Position numbers and translations under genes: made by a program. From Caldifarciminota bacterium (GTDB lineage: Bacteria; Hydrothermota; Tepidihabitantia; Tepidihabitantales; Tepidihabitantaceae): DNA of 19,559 nucleotides. Shown here piece by piece: positions 1 through 6,166 of the stretch. The stretch is taken from the NCBI GenBank assembly GCA_016935775.1, contig JAFGQF010000088.1, forward strand, positions 1 through 19,559, given 5' to 3'. Within the stretch, counting starts at the first letter, position 1. Each line of letters starts with the position of its first letter. The notes below the pieces were generated by a model. That model saw nothing but the letters and a program-made list of their open reading frames with translations. It was not told the origin of the DNA and ran no database searches.

Positions 1-222
1 AACGGCCTGGTCGCCCTTGACCAGTCGGGCAACCTCAGGTGGCAGAACAGGCTGATGCTGTCGTATGAGCCGATGAGACTGCCGACCCTGGGCCGGGACG
101 GAACCATCTACGTCGCGGGCTGGGACTCCCTCTACGCGGTCCACGGCCCGGCCCCGCTCGCCGACTCCCCCTGGCCCAAGTTCCAGCGCGACCTCGGAAA
201 CACCGGCCGGGCAGGACCGTAG
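1..222 (+). CDS. PQQ-type beta-propeller protein, C-terminal end (partial)
   Basis: Only the last 73 codons are in the window; the reading frame is open from base 1 to the TAG at 220-222. The visible part holds one propeller strand set, with an A-L-D-x-x-G-x-L-R-W element followed by G-R-D-G-T-I-Y-V. It ends in the closing motif SPWPKFQRDLGNTGRAGP, identical to the last 18 residues of the next gene. Repeats of this kind are typical of PQQ-like (pyrrolo-quinoline quinone dehydrogenase-type) propellers, which in secreted proteins of environmental bacteria often do not bind PQQ. The ATG of the next gene follows the stop after 3 bases, so the two are probably co-transcribed and translationally coupled. 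The actual ligand or role cannot be told from this fragment. Confidence 0.85.
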   Translation, partial: NGLVALDQSGNLRWQNRLMLSYEPMRLPTLGRDGTIYVAGWDSLYAVHGPAPLADSPWPKFQRDLGNTGRAGP

Positions 223-240
223 CCGATGACGCGCGCGCGC
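151..240 (+). repeat. Gene-junction direct repeat, copy 1
   Basis: This stretch covers the last 24 codons of the first propeller gene, the TAG, the 3-base spacer and the first 15 bases of the next gene. It matches 1864-1953 at 83 of 90 positions by direct comparison, in the same orientation and offset by 1713 bases. The identical span includes the alternating GC run right after the start codon. Confidence 0.85.
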
Positions 241-1935
241 TGCCTCGTCGTCCTGCTCGTCCTGCTGACTCTCACCTGCCATAACCTCCCGCCGCGCGAC
301 CCGGCCGCGCCCGAGGGCTATGAGGCGGCCCGGACCGGCATCAGCTACAACTACACCACGACCGGCCGTGACCTCGACGAGGGCGACCAGGTGGCGGTCC
401 AGTTCGACTGGGGCGACGGCACGCAGACCGAATGGTCGGAGTTGAAGGAGTCGGGCGCGACATTCTCGGCCGACCACGCCTGGCAGGCCGAGGGCGAGTA
501 CTACGTCACCGCCCGCGCCCGCGACCAGCGCGGCAGCGTCTCCGACTGGTCCCTCCCGCTCGGCGTCGTCGTGGAGGACGACGCCAACAACGCCCCGGGC
601 ATCCCGGCGCTCCTGCCGGTGACCGACAGCGTCTACCTCGGAACCGTCAACGAGTTCCGGGTATGCGTCACCGACCCGGAGAACGACGCATTGCGTTTCC
701 AGTTCGCCTGGGAGGCAGGCGAGGACTCTCGCTGGTCCGAATGGCTGTCCGGTGGCGACACGCTTAACTGCTCGACCAGGGTCATCGGCCGCACCACCCC
801 GGCCCGGGTGCGGGTCCGGTCCCAGGATGAGGGCTACACCTCGCAGTGGTCAAACTGGTTCAGCATCCCGGTTCACCGCGAGGGCACGGTCAAATGGGGA
901 ATCGAAGTCTGGCGGGCCGACGGCAGCTACCCGGCAATCGGCACCGACGGCACGGTCTACCTGCCGACCCAGGACCGGGGCCTGCTTGCGCTGGACCCGC
1001 AAGACGGGTCGGTGAGGTGGCAAGACGGCCACAATGCCTGCAGCAGTCCGGTCATTGGAGGCGATGGAATCGTCTATTACTCAGGCCGACCCGTACCTTA
1101 CGGGCCGGTCACGCTGTCCGCAATCGATGCGGACAGGTCGGCGCGCTGGCGGTTCGAGCCGGGCTTCGCCGTTGACCGGTTGACGCTCGCCGGCGACGGC
1201 ACGCTCATCGCCGCTGACGTCGCCGGCAACGTCATGGCTTTCGACCAGGACTCGGTACCCCTCTGGACCGCCGCGTTGGGCGCGAGCATGCACACCCCGC
1301 CCGTCATCGGGACCGACGGGACCGTGTTCGCCCGCGGCGACCACGAGCGCATCCTCGCCCTTGACCCTGCCAACGGCGAAATCCTGTGGTCTTCGGAGGA
1401 GCACCGGATGTACGGCGTGATGAACCTTGCTGTCGGACACGACGGAACGCTGTATGTCTTGGGCGGACGCGACATCGCATGCCTGCTCGCGCTTGACCCG
1501 ACTACTGGCTCCGAAAAGTGGACATACCACACCGGGACGTCCGTCGGCACGGGCGCGGTGGTAGGCAGCGACGGCTCCGTCTACGTGCCATCGGACAACC
1601 ACGTAACCAGGCTGAGTCCTTCCGGCGAGGTCCTGTGGCGCCATGACGAGCCTGACCTCGAAGGATACGTGTCATCGCTTGCGCTCTGCGAGGACGGCAG
1701 CATCCTCTGGGCGTGCGAAGACGAACTCCAGGCCCTCGAACCCGACGGTTCGCTGCGCTGGGGCACAACGCTCGGCCTTTCCTGGTATCCGTTCACCTGC
1801 CCGGGCCCGGACGGCACGGTCTATGTCCTGAGCGAGGACACGCTGTTCGCCATCCACGGTCCATCCCCCCTTGCCGACTCACCCTGGCCCAAGTTCCAGC
1901 GCGACCTCGGCAACACCGGCCGGGCAGGACCATAG
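226..1935 (+). CDS. Secreted or lipid-anchored protein with PKD-like domains and PQQ-type propeller
   Basis: The 569-residue protein starts with a basic, hydrophobic export signal (residues 1-17). Cys18 follows in a poor lipobox (T-L-T-C), so lipid anchoring is possible but not certain. Residues about 35-117 look like a PKD/Ig-type domain with F-D-W-G-D-G-T near 60-66. Residues about 123-217 form a second domain of similar type with V-T-D-P-E-N-D near 148-154. Residues about 220-548 form a propeller of repeated D-G-T-V-Y and A-L-D-P-x-x-G-x-x-x-W elements, typical of PQQ-like repeats. The C-terminus matches the preceding gene, marking tandem paralogues. There is no clear Shine-Dalgarno; the ATG lies 3 bases after the previous stop, so coupled translation is likely. 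No catalytic residues are apparent. A binding or scaffold role outside the cytoplasm is inferred; the ligand is unknown. Confidence 0.85.
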   Translation: MTRARCLVVLLVLLTLTCHNLPPRDPAAPEGYEAARTGISYNYTTTGRDLDEGDQVAVQFDWGDGTQTEWSELKESGATFSADHAWQAEGEYYVTARARDQRGSVSDWSLPLGVVVEDDANNAPGIPALLPVTDSVYLGTVNEFRVCVTDPENDALRFQFAWEAGEDSRWSEWLSGGDTLNCSTRVIGRTTPARVRVRSQDEGYTSQWSNWFSIPVHREGTVKWGIEVWRADGSYPAIGTDGTVYLPTQDRGLLALDPQDGSVRWQDGHNACSSPVIGGDGIVYYSGRPVPYGPVTLSAIDADRSARWRFEPGFAVDRLTLAGDGTLIAADVAGNVMAFDQDSVPLWTAALGASMHTPPVIGTDGTVFARGDHERILALDPANGEILWSSEEHRMYGVMNLAVGHDGTLYVLGGRDIACLLALDPTTGSEKWTYHTGTSVGTGAVVGSDGSVYVPSDNHVTRLSPSGEVLWRHDEPDLEGYVSSLALCEDGSILWACEDELQALEPDGSLRWGTTLGLSWYPFTCPGPDGTVYVLSEDTLFAIHGPSPLADSPWPKFQRDLGNTGRAGP

Positions 1936-1953
1936 CCGATGATGCGCGCGCGC
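1864..1953 (+). repeat. Gene-junction direct repeat, copy 2
   Basis: This is the second copy of the junction repeat. It spans the 3' end of the PKD/PQQ gene and the first 15 bases of the small lipoprotein gene. The same spacer (CCG) and the same start-codon context are kept, although the gene downstream is quite different from the one downstream of copy 1. Confidence 0.85.
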
Positions 1954-2370
1954 TGGCCGGGCTTGCTGCTAATCCTCCTCGCCTGCGGCCCGCCTTCGTC
2001 ACAGGTGGTCCGGCTGGAGCGGCCGTCCGGGCCGGTGGTGCACACCGGTTGGTATCGCGGCGGGGTCGAGTTCCTGCCCGGCGACGACCCGCGTATCAAG
2101 CGAGCCGAGCCGTGGATCAGGGACTCCCGCTGTCACGAGGACGTGCTGCGCGGCCTGGTGCGTGAGCGCTTCGACGCGAAGTCGGCGCTTGAGTTCCGGC
2201 CGATGTACGTGGCGGCCGACACTTCCCGCGACCTTGTCATCGTCCGCTGGTTCGCCCGCTCGTGCGCGCCCGAGGAGAAGCGCGGCATCGCCGGTTGGGA
2301 GGTGCTGCTGCTCTACACGCCCCGCGGCCGGCTGGTCGAGGCGTGGGTGAACGAACTCCCGCTCGAGTAG
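1939..2370 (+). CDS. Small lipoprotein of unknown function
   Basis: The 143-residue protein carries a clear lipoprotein signal: M-M-R-A-R, a Leu-rich core, then L-L-A-C with Cys16 as the predicted lipidated residue. I do not recognise the mature part. It is mixed alpha/beta in character, with a likely strand-rich end (V-I-V-R-W-F and W-E-V-L-L-L-Y-T-P-R-G-R-L-V-E-A-W-V), and has two further cysteines (C65, C109) that could pair in the envelope. The ATG at 1939 follows the previous stop after 3 bases; the next codon (1942) is also ATG, so the start is ambiguous by one codon. Its first 15 bases belong to the junction repeat. It is probably the last gene of this envelope cluster, since a new promoter for a tRNA begins 10 bases after its stop. 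Confidence 0.75.
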   Translation: MMRARWPGLLLILLACGPPSSQVVRLERPSGPVVHTGWYRGGVEFLPGDDPRIKRAEPWIRDSRCHEDVLRGLVRERFDAKSALEFRPMYVAADTSRDLVIVRWFARSCAPEEKRGIAGWEVLLLYTPRGRLVEAWVNELPLE

Positions 2371-2379
2371 TCCTCCCGG

Positions 2380-2407
2380 TTGACTGGGGCCGGCCGTCGG
2401 CTACCAT
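2380..2407 (+). promoter_or_regulatory. Promoter of tRNA-Pro
   Basis: A TTGACT -35 element (2380-2385) is separated by 16 bases from TACCAT (2402-2407). Transcription would begin near 2414, leaving a short 5' leader for RNase P to remove before the mature tRNA end at 2422. The architecture matches four other promoters read in this window. Confidence 0.65.
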
Positions 2408-2421
2408 TCTGTCGTACGAGT

Positions 2422-2495
2422 CGGGGCGTGGCGCAGTTGGCTAGCGCACCAGCTTGGGGTGCTGGGGGTCGCCCGTTCAAATCGGGTCGCCCCGA
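2422..2495 (+). tRNA. tRNA-Pro (anticodon GGG)
   Basis: A full cloverleaf can be folded by hand. The acceptor stem is CGGGGCG (2422-2428) with CGCCCCG (2488-2494). The D stem is GCGC/GCGC. The anticodon stem CCAGC/GCTGG closes the loop TTGGGGT (2454-2460), giving anticodon GGG. The T arm GCCCG-TTCAAAT-CGGGT includes one G-T pair. The discriminator base is A2495. The C1-G72 acceptor pair fits bacterial tRNA-Pro. The 3' CCA is not encoded, so it must be added by the CCA-adding enzyme. Confidence 0.95.
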
Positions 2496-2500
2496 TAGAG

Positions 2501-2528
2501 GAACCGCCGCCCTTCCGGGCGGCGGTTC
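2501..2528. terminator. Hairpin between tRNA-Pro and the convergent rplT, probably two-way terminator
   Basis: A perfect 12-bp stem (2501-2512 with 2517-2528) closes a TTCC tetraloop. On the + strand it is followed by a short pyrimidine tract (GCTTTCC) rather than a long U run. On the - strand it lies 19 bases beyond the rplT stop. Its place between two converging units suggests termination in both directions; efficiency with so weak a U tract is uncertain. Confidence 0.7.
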
Positions 2529-2547
2529 GCTTTCCTGGTCCCGTACT

Positions 2548-2925
2548 CTAGGCCGCTGCCGGCGCCGCAGCCGCGAGTTCCTCTTTGGCCAGCTCGACCA
2601 GCCGGCCCAGGTCCTCGGGCGCGACCACGGCCATCTCGGCGAGCACGCTCCGGTCAATCTCAATCCCGGCCAGTTTGAGGCCGTGGATGAAGCTCGAGTA
2701 GTTGATGCCGAGCGGCCGGATGCCGGCGTTGATCCGGGTGATGAACTGGGCGCGGAAGCGGCGCTTCTTCTTGCGGCGCTCGCGGTACGCGCTCACCAGT
2801 GCGTGCATCACCTGGTGCCGCGCGCTCTTGTAGAGCTTGGAGCGGCCGCCGAAATAGCCGCGCGCGGCCTTCAGCCATTTCTTGCGGCGCTGCTTGGTAT
2901 AGGCTCCGGTCTTGACCCTGGGCAT
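2548..2925 (-). CDS. rplT: Large ribosomal subunit protein bL20
   Basis: The 125-residue protein has the full bL20 pattern: a basic N-terminus (M-P-R-V-K-T, then K-R-R-K-K-W-L-K), the G-Y-F-G-G-R segment, Y-R-E-R-R-K-K-K-R-R-F-R-x-Q-F-I-T-R-I-N and the conserved N-Y-S-x-F-I-H-G-L. bL20 binds 23S rRNA and is needed early in 50S assembly. The C-terminus is extended by a short Ala-rich tail. It is the last gene of thrS-infC-rpmI-rplT and starts 9 bases after the rpmI stop, with AGGGA overlapping that stop as a likely Shine-Dalgarno. In E. coli bL20 represses translation of its own operon; whether that happens here cannot be told. Confidence 0.97.
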   Translation of the reverse strand: MPRVKTGAYTKQRRKKWLKAARGYFGGRSKLYKSARHQVMHALVSAYRERRKKKRRFRAQFITRINAGIRPLGINYSSFIHGLKLAGIEIDRSVLAEMAVVAPEDLGRLVELAKEELAAAAPAAA

Positions 2926-2934
2926 GGCGTTTCC

Positions 2935-3138
2935 CTACTTGTACGGCGCCAGCTCGGCAAGCCGCTTCTGCTGCGAGCCGGTGGTGGTCCCGGGCTGGCG
3001 CAGCCTGCGCTTCTGGCGCTTGCTCTTGCAGCCGTTGTTGTGGTTCGTCCCGGGGTGACCGTGCAGGTACTTGCCCCGGGCCGTCTTCTTGACGCGTCGC
3101 TTCAGCGAGCTGAGAGTCTTGGTTTTGTACTTCTTCAT
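2935..3138 (-). CDS. rpmI: Large ribosomal subunit protein bL35
   Basis: The 67-residue, strongly basic protein begins M-K-K-Y-K-T-K-T and contains the bL35 signature K-R-R-V-K-K-T-A-R-G-K and H-x-G-x-N-H-N-N-x-x-K-S-K-R-Q-K-R-R-L-R. The length is near the usual 64-66 residues. The frame stays open well upstream, but homology fixes the start at the ATG at 3136-3138. That ATG overlaps the infC TGA (ATGA), so translation is probably coupled to infC. It stabilises the 50S subunit near the exit side and belongs to the conserved thrS-infC-rpmI-rplT cluster. Confidence 0.95.
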   Translation of the reverse strand: MKKYKTKTLSSLKRRVKKTARGKYLHGHPGTNHNNGCKSKRQKRRLRQPGTTTGSQQKRLAELAPYK

Positions 3139-3695
3139 TTTGGCACCAGCATCAGCTGTATGTTCTTCCTGCCTTCCAACTGCATTCTCGGCTTGCCGTC
3201 GACCCGGGCTACATCCGCAAGGTCGGCTCCCAGCCGGTTGAGTAACTCCAACGCCAGGTCGGTATGCACGACTTCCCGCCCCCGGATCCACAAGGTGACC
3301 CGGATGCGGTCTTTCGCCTCAAGAAACTCCCGCATCTTGCGGAGTTTCGTGTCGTAGTCGTGCGCACTTATCTTCATCTTCAATCTCATATCGCGGACTT
3401 CGGCCGAGTGCTGCTTCTTCTTGGACTCCCGTTGCTTGACTTTCTGCTCGTACAGCCATTTACCGAAGTCCATTATGCCACAGACCGGCGGGTCGCCGGT
3501 CGGGGCCACCAAAACAAGGTCCAGCCCCTGGCGCTGGGCCAGCGCATACGCCTCGCGCGTCGGCATTATGCCGATGGCCTTCTTGTCCGGCCCGACAACG
3601 CGAACGTAGGGGTCGCGTATCTGGCCGTTGACCTTCGGCCGACCGATGAAGGCGTCGCGGGGGACCTTACCACGGCCCCGGCGCTTACGGAACAG
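3135..3695 (-). CDS. infC: Translation initiation factor IF-3, non-canonical start
   Basis: IF-3 binds the 30S subunit, blocks premature 50S joining and proofreads the start codon. The C-terminal domain is clear (T-K-L-R-K-M-R-E-F-L-E, I-R-G-R-E and the closing L-V-P-K). The N-terminal domain (V-N-G-Q-I-R-D-P-Y-V-R-V-V-G and P-V-C-G-I-M-D-F-G-K) is complete only if the reading frame is extended past the first ATG at 3564-3566, which would remove some 30 conserved residues. No ATG, GTG or TTG exists in frame between that ATG and the thrS end. The best candidate is CTG at 3693-3695, 6 bases after GGAGG (3702-3706) and giving 186 residues. ATC at 3645-3647 is the alternative, with a poorly spaced AAGG. 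Non-AUG starts (AUU, AUC, AUA) are known for infC and underlie its autoregulation. The CTG start overlaps the thrS end by 11 bases. Confidence 0.93.
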   Translation of the reverse strand: MFRKRRGRGKVPRDAFIGRPKVNGQIRDPYVRVVGPDKKAIGIMPTREAYALAQRQGLDLVLVAPTGDPPVCGIMDFGKWLYEQKVKQRESKKKQHSAEVRDMRLKMKISAHDYDTKLRKMREFLEAKDRIRVTLWIRGREVVHTDLALELLNRLGADLADVARVDGKPRMQLEGRKNIQLMLVPK

Positions 3696-5580
3696 CGACT
3701 TCCTCCAGGATACTCTCCATTGCCCGCTCGACCGGTTGCGGTCCCAGGTCGCCCCGGCCGTGCCGGCGGACCGAGACGGTCCCGGCTTCGGCCTCCCGGG
3801 CTCCGACTATCAACATCCAGGGTACCTTCATTCGTTCAGCTTCGGCAATCTTGTAGCCGATTTTATCACTTCTGGCGTCGATTTCAACCCTTAAGTTCCT
3901 CTGCTGCAACCGGTCGTACACCTGCCGGGCATAGTCGTTCTGCGCGTCGGTGACTGCCATCACCCGGGCCTGGACCGGCGCCAGCCAGGTCGGAAACGCG
4001 CCGCCGTAGTGCTCGGTGAGGATTCCCACGAACCGCTCGATGGCGCCGAGCACGGTCCGGTGCACAAGGAAGACCCCGTGATGCTGGCCGTCCTCGCCGG
4101 TGTAGCGCAGGTTGAAGCGCTCACCCAGGTTGAAGTCGAACTGGCAGGTTGGGCACTGCCACTCGCGACCGAGCGCGTCCACCAGCTTGATGTCGATCTT
4201 CGGGCCGTAGAAGACCGCCTCGCCCTCTGCCCGGTGAAACGGCAACCCGATGTCCTGCAGCACCTTGTGCAGGACGCCCTCGGCCATCTGCCACTGCTCG
4301 TCGGTGCCGAAGTACTTCTCGGCGTGATTCGGGTCGCGAACCGACAGGTCGATCCGGAACTCCTCGAACCCGAAGCCGCGCAGTATCTTGAGACTGAGCT
4401 CGACCACCTCGCGGACCACGCTCTCGACCTGTTCCGCGGTGCAGAAAATGTGGGCGTCGTCCTGGGTGAACCCGCGAACCCGCATCGCGCCGTGCAGCGT
4501 ACCGGATCGCTCGTAGCGGTGAACCGTGCCCCACTCGGTGAGCCGCAGCGGCAGGTCACGGTAGGAGTGAACCCGGGTCTTGTAGATCAACATGTGTCCC
4601 GGGCAGTTCATCGGCTTGAGAACGTACTCCTCCTCGTCCACCATCAGGGTGTACATGTTCTCGCGGTAGTGAGCGTAGTGCCCGGAAGTCTCCCAGAGAT
4701 GCCCGCGGGCGATCTGGGGCGTGCGGATGAGCTGGTAGCCGGCGGCCAGGTGCTCCTTGACCCAGTACTGCTCGATCATCCGCCAGAGAACCGCGCCCTT
4801 CGGATGCCAGAACATCAGCCCGGCCCCGGCTTCCTCGTGGAAACTGAACAGGTCGAGCGCGACCCCGAGCTTGCGGTGGTCCCGGCGCTTCGCCTCCTCG
4901 AGCCGGGCGAGGTGCTCGTCGAGCTGTTCCTGGCTCGGGAATGCGACGCCGTAAATCCGCGACAGCATCGGGTTCTTCTCGTCGCCGTGCCAGTACGCGC
5001 CGGCGACGCTCAGGAGCTTGATTGCCTTGATGCGGCCGGTATCGGCGACGTGCGGGCCGCGGCACAGGTCGACGAAGTCGCCCTGCTGGTAGACCGATAT
5101 CCTCTCGTCGGGCAGGTTCTCAATCAGCTCGACCTTGTAGTTCTCACCGCGGGAGCGGAAAAGCTCGAGCGCCTCCTCGCGGCCGAGCCACCTGTGCTCG
5201 ACCCGGACGCGCTGCTGGCTGAGCTTCTTCATCCGCTTCTCGATGCGAGCAAGGTCCTGCTCGGTGAAGGGCTTCGGGACCTCGAAATCGTAGTAGAATC
5301 CCTCGGGCACGGCCGGGCCGATTGCCACCCGGGCCTCGGGAAAGAGCTGCTTGACCGCCTGGGCCATCAGGTGCGAGGCCGAGTGCCAGTAGAGGTCACG
5401 CCCTTCCTCGGTATCGAACCGGACCGGCTCCACCTCGGCCCCGTCCTCGAGCGGAGCCGAGAGGTCGACCAGCCGGCCGTTCAGCCGAGCGGCCAGGACC
5501 GACCGGTCCTCGAACAGGTCGGCAATGAGCTTCCCGTCCTCAACGGAACGTTCCTTGCCTTCAACGGTTACGCGCAACAC
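3685..5580 (-). CDS. thrS: Threonine-tRNA ligase
   Basis: The 631-residue protein is a full-length class II threonyl-tRNA synthetase, charging tRNA-Thr with threonine in the cytoplasm. In order: TGS domain (about 1-58); editing domain with H66-x-x-x-H70 and the C-R-G-P-H motif (173-177); catalytic core with zinc ligands C326, H377 and H507, motif 2 around R355-R368 and motif 3 around 512-527; anticodon-binding domain from about 535. The editing domain looks intact, so mischarged serine should be cleared. The first codon is GTG (5578-5580), followed at once by TTG. A strong promoter ends just 6 bases upstream, so the mRNA is probably leaderless. It is the first gene of thrS-infC-rpmI-rplT; no T-box or operator-like leader fits upstream. 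Confidence 0.97.
   Translation of the reverse strand: MLRVTVEGKERSVEDGKLIADLFEDRSVLAARLNGRLVDLSAPLEDGAEVEPVRFDTEEGRDLYWHSASHLMAQAVKQLFPEARVAIGPAVPEGFYYDFEVPKPFTEQDLARIEKRMKKLSQQRVRVEHRWLGREEALELFRSRGENYKVELIENLPDERISVYQQGDFVDLCRGPHVADTGRIKAIKLLSVAGAYWHGDEKNPMLSRIYGVAFPSQEQLDEHLARLEEAKRRDHRKLGVALDLFSFHEEAGAGLMFWHPKGAVLWRMIEQYWVKEHLAAGYQLIRTPQIARGHLWETSGHYAHYRENMYTLMVDEEEYVLKPMNCPGHMLIYKTRVHSYRDLPLRLTEWGTVHRYERSGTLHGAMRVRGFTQDDAHIFCTAEQVESVVREVVELSLKILRGFGFEEFRIDLSVRDPNHAEKYFGTDEQWQMAEGVLHKVLQDIGLPFHRAEGEAVFYGPKIDIKLVDALGREWQCPTCQFDFNLGERFNLRYTGEDGQHHGVFLVHRTVLGAIERFVGILTEHYGGAFPTWLAPVQARVMAVTDAQNDYARQVYDRLQQRNLRVEIDARSDKIGYKIAEAERMKVPWMLIVGAREAEAGTVSVRRHGRGDLGPQPVERAMESILEEVAVP
3693..3706 (-). 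promoter_or_regulatory. Shine-Dalgarno and proposed CTG start of infC
   Basis: GGAGG at 3702-3706 (minus strand) lies inside the last codons of thrS (L-E-E-V) and 6 bases before CTG at 3693-3695. It is among the strongest Shine-Dalgarno matches in the window and has no other start codon at a usable distance, so it is a good argument for initiation at CTG. Confidence 0.6.
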
Positions 5581-5586
5581 GGGCCA

Positions 5587-5615
5587 ATGTTACGCAGCAC
5601 CTGCCTCAGTGTCAA
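5587..5615 (-). promoter_or_regulatory. Promoter of the thrS operon, leaderless type
   Basis: On the minus strand TTGACA (5610-5615) is followed by a 17-base spacer and TAACAT (5587-5592). The thrS GTG begins 6 bases after the -10 element, where transcription should start, leaving no room for a Shine-Dalgarno. Confidence 0.7.
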
Positions 5616-5636
5616 CCGGCCGCCCGCGCCCCGGCC

Positions 5637-5664
5637 TTGACCGGCCGGGCACGGGTTCTAGAAT
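5637..5664 (+). promoter_or_regulatory. Promoter of ispF, leaderless type
   Basis: TTGACC (5637-5642), a 16-base spacer and TAGAAT (5659-5664) lie just upstream of ispF. The -10 element overlaps an in-frame ATG at 5663, which would then not be transcribed. The GTG at 5672 sits 8 bases past the -10, where transcription should start. The -35 hexamer is flanked exactly by a 7-bp inverted repeat (5630-5636 and 5643-5649). Confidence 0.6.
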
Positions 5665-5671
5665 GGACGCG

Positions 5672-6166
5672 GTGAGCACTCCCCCGGGCCGGCTGAGCGT
5701 CGGGCTCGGCTTCGATGCCCACGACTTCGCGCCCGGCCGCCGCCTGGTGCTGGGCGGCGTGGAGGTGGAACACGACCAGGGCTTGGCCGGTCATTCCGAC
5801 GCCGACGCCGTGCTCCACGCACTGGCCGACGCGGTTCTCGGCGCCTGCGGCCTGCCCGACATCGGCACTCTCTTCCCGGATACCGACGCGCGCTACCGCG
5901 ATGCCGACTCCGCAATGCTCTTAGGCCGGGTGCTGGCCCGTGCCCGGGATGCAGGCTGCCGACCGGTCAACGCCGACCTGGTCGTGGTCTGCGATGCTCC
6001 CAAACTGACCCGGCACGCCGACGCCATTCGCGGCAGGGTCGCGGAAATCCTTGACGTCGAACCGGCCCGGGTCGGCTTCAAGGCCAAGACCTGCGAGGGA
6101 ACCTCGCTGGCCCGCCCCGGGGTCAGTCTCGCCTGCCTTGCCGTGGTGCTGGTCGAGCGGCAATGA
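5672..6166 (+). CDS. ispF: 2-C-methyl-D-erythritol 2,4-cyclodiphosphate synthase
   Basis: IspF cyclises CDP-methylerythritol 2-phosphate in the non-mevalonate (MEP) isoprenoid pathway and acts as a cytoplasmic homotrimer. The metal ligands are present: D15-x-H17 in G-F-D-A-H, and H49 in V-L-H-A-L-A-D-A. So are H41-S42-D43 and the D-I-G-T-L-F-P-D-T-D segment. The C-terminal substrate loop is less conserved: K-T-C-E-G-T followed by A-R-P-G where many homologues have G-R-x-E-G. The start is chosen as GTG at 5672 (164 residues) because the promoter's -10 overlaps the other candidate, ATG at 5663 (167 residues). The stop overlaps the start of the rhomboid gene (ATGA). No other MEP pathway gene is in the window. 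Confidence 0.93.
   Translation: MSTPPGRLSVGLGFDAHDFAPGRRLVLGGVEVEHDQGLAGHSDADAVLHALADAVLGACGLPDIGTLFPDTDARYRDADSAMLLGRVLARARDAGCRPVNADLVVVCDAPKLTRHADAIRGRVAEILDVEPARVGFKAKTCEGTSLARPGVSLACLAVVLVERQ

Noticed and set aside
2380..3357. + strand open frame running from the tRNA promoter through tRNA-Pro and across rplT and rpmI
   Set aside because: It would translate a tRNA and the antisense of two ribosomal protein genes.
3135..3566. Short IF-3 starting at the internal ATG (143 residues)
   Set aside because: It would remove conserved N-domain residues that remain in frame upstream.
4009..5640. Long + strand open frame (543 codons) antisense to thrS
   Set aside because: thrS on the other strand is unmistakable over its full length. 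The antisense product has no recognisable domain and reflects the scarcity of stops in GC-rich DNA.
5581..5671. T-box or attenuator leader upstream of thrS
   Set aside because: The promoter ends only 6 bases before the GTG, so no room exists for a leader RNA.
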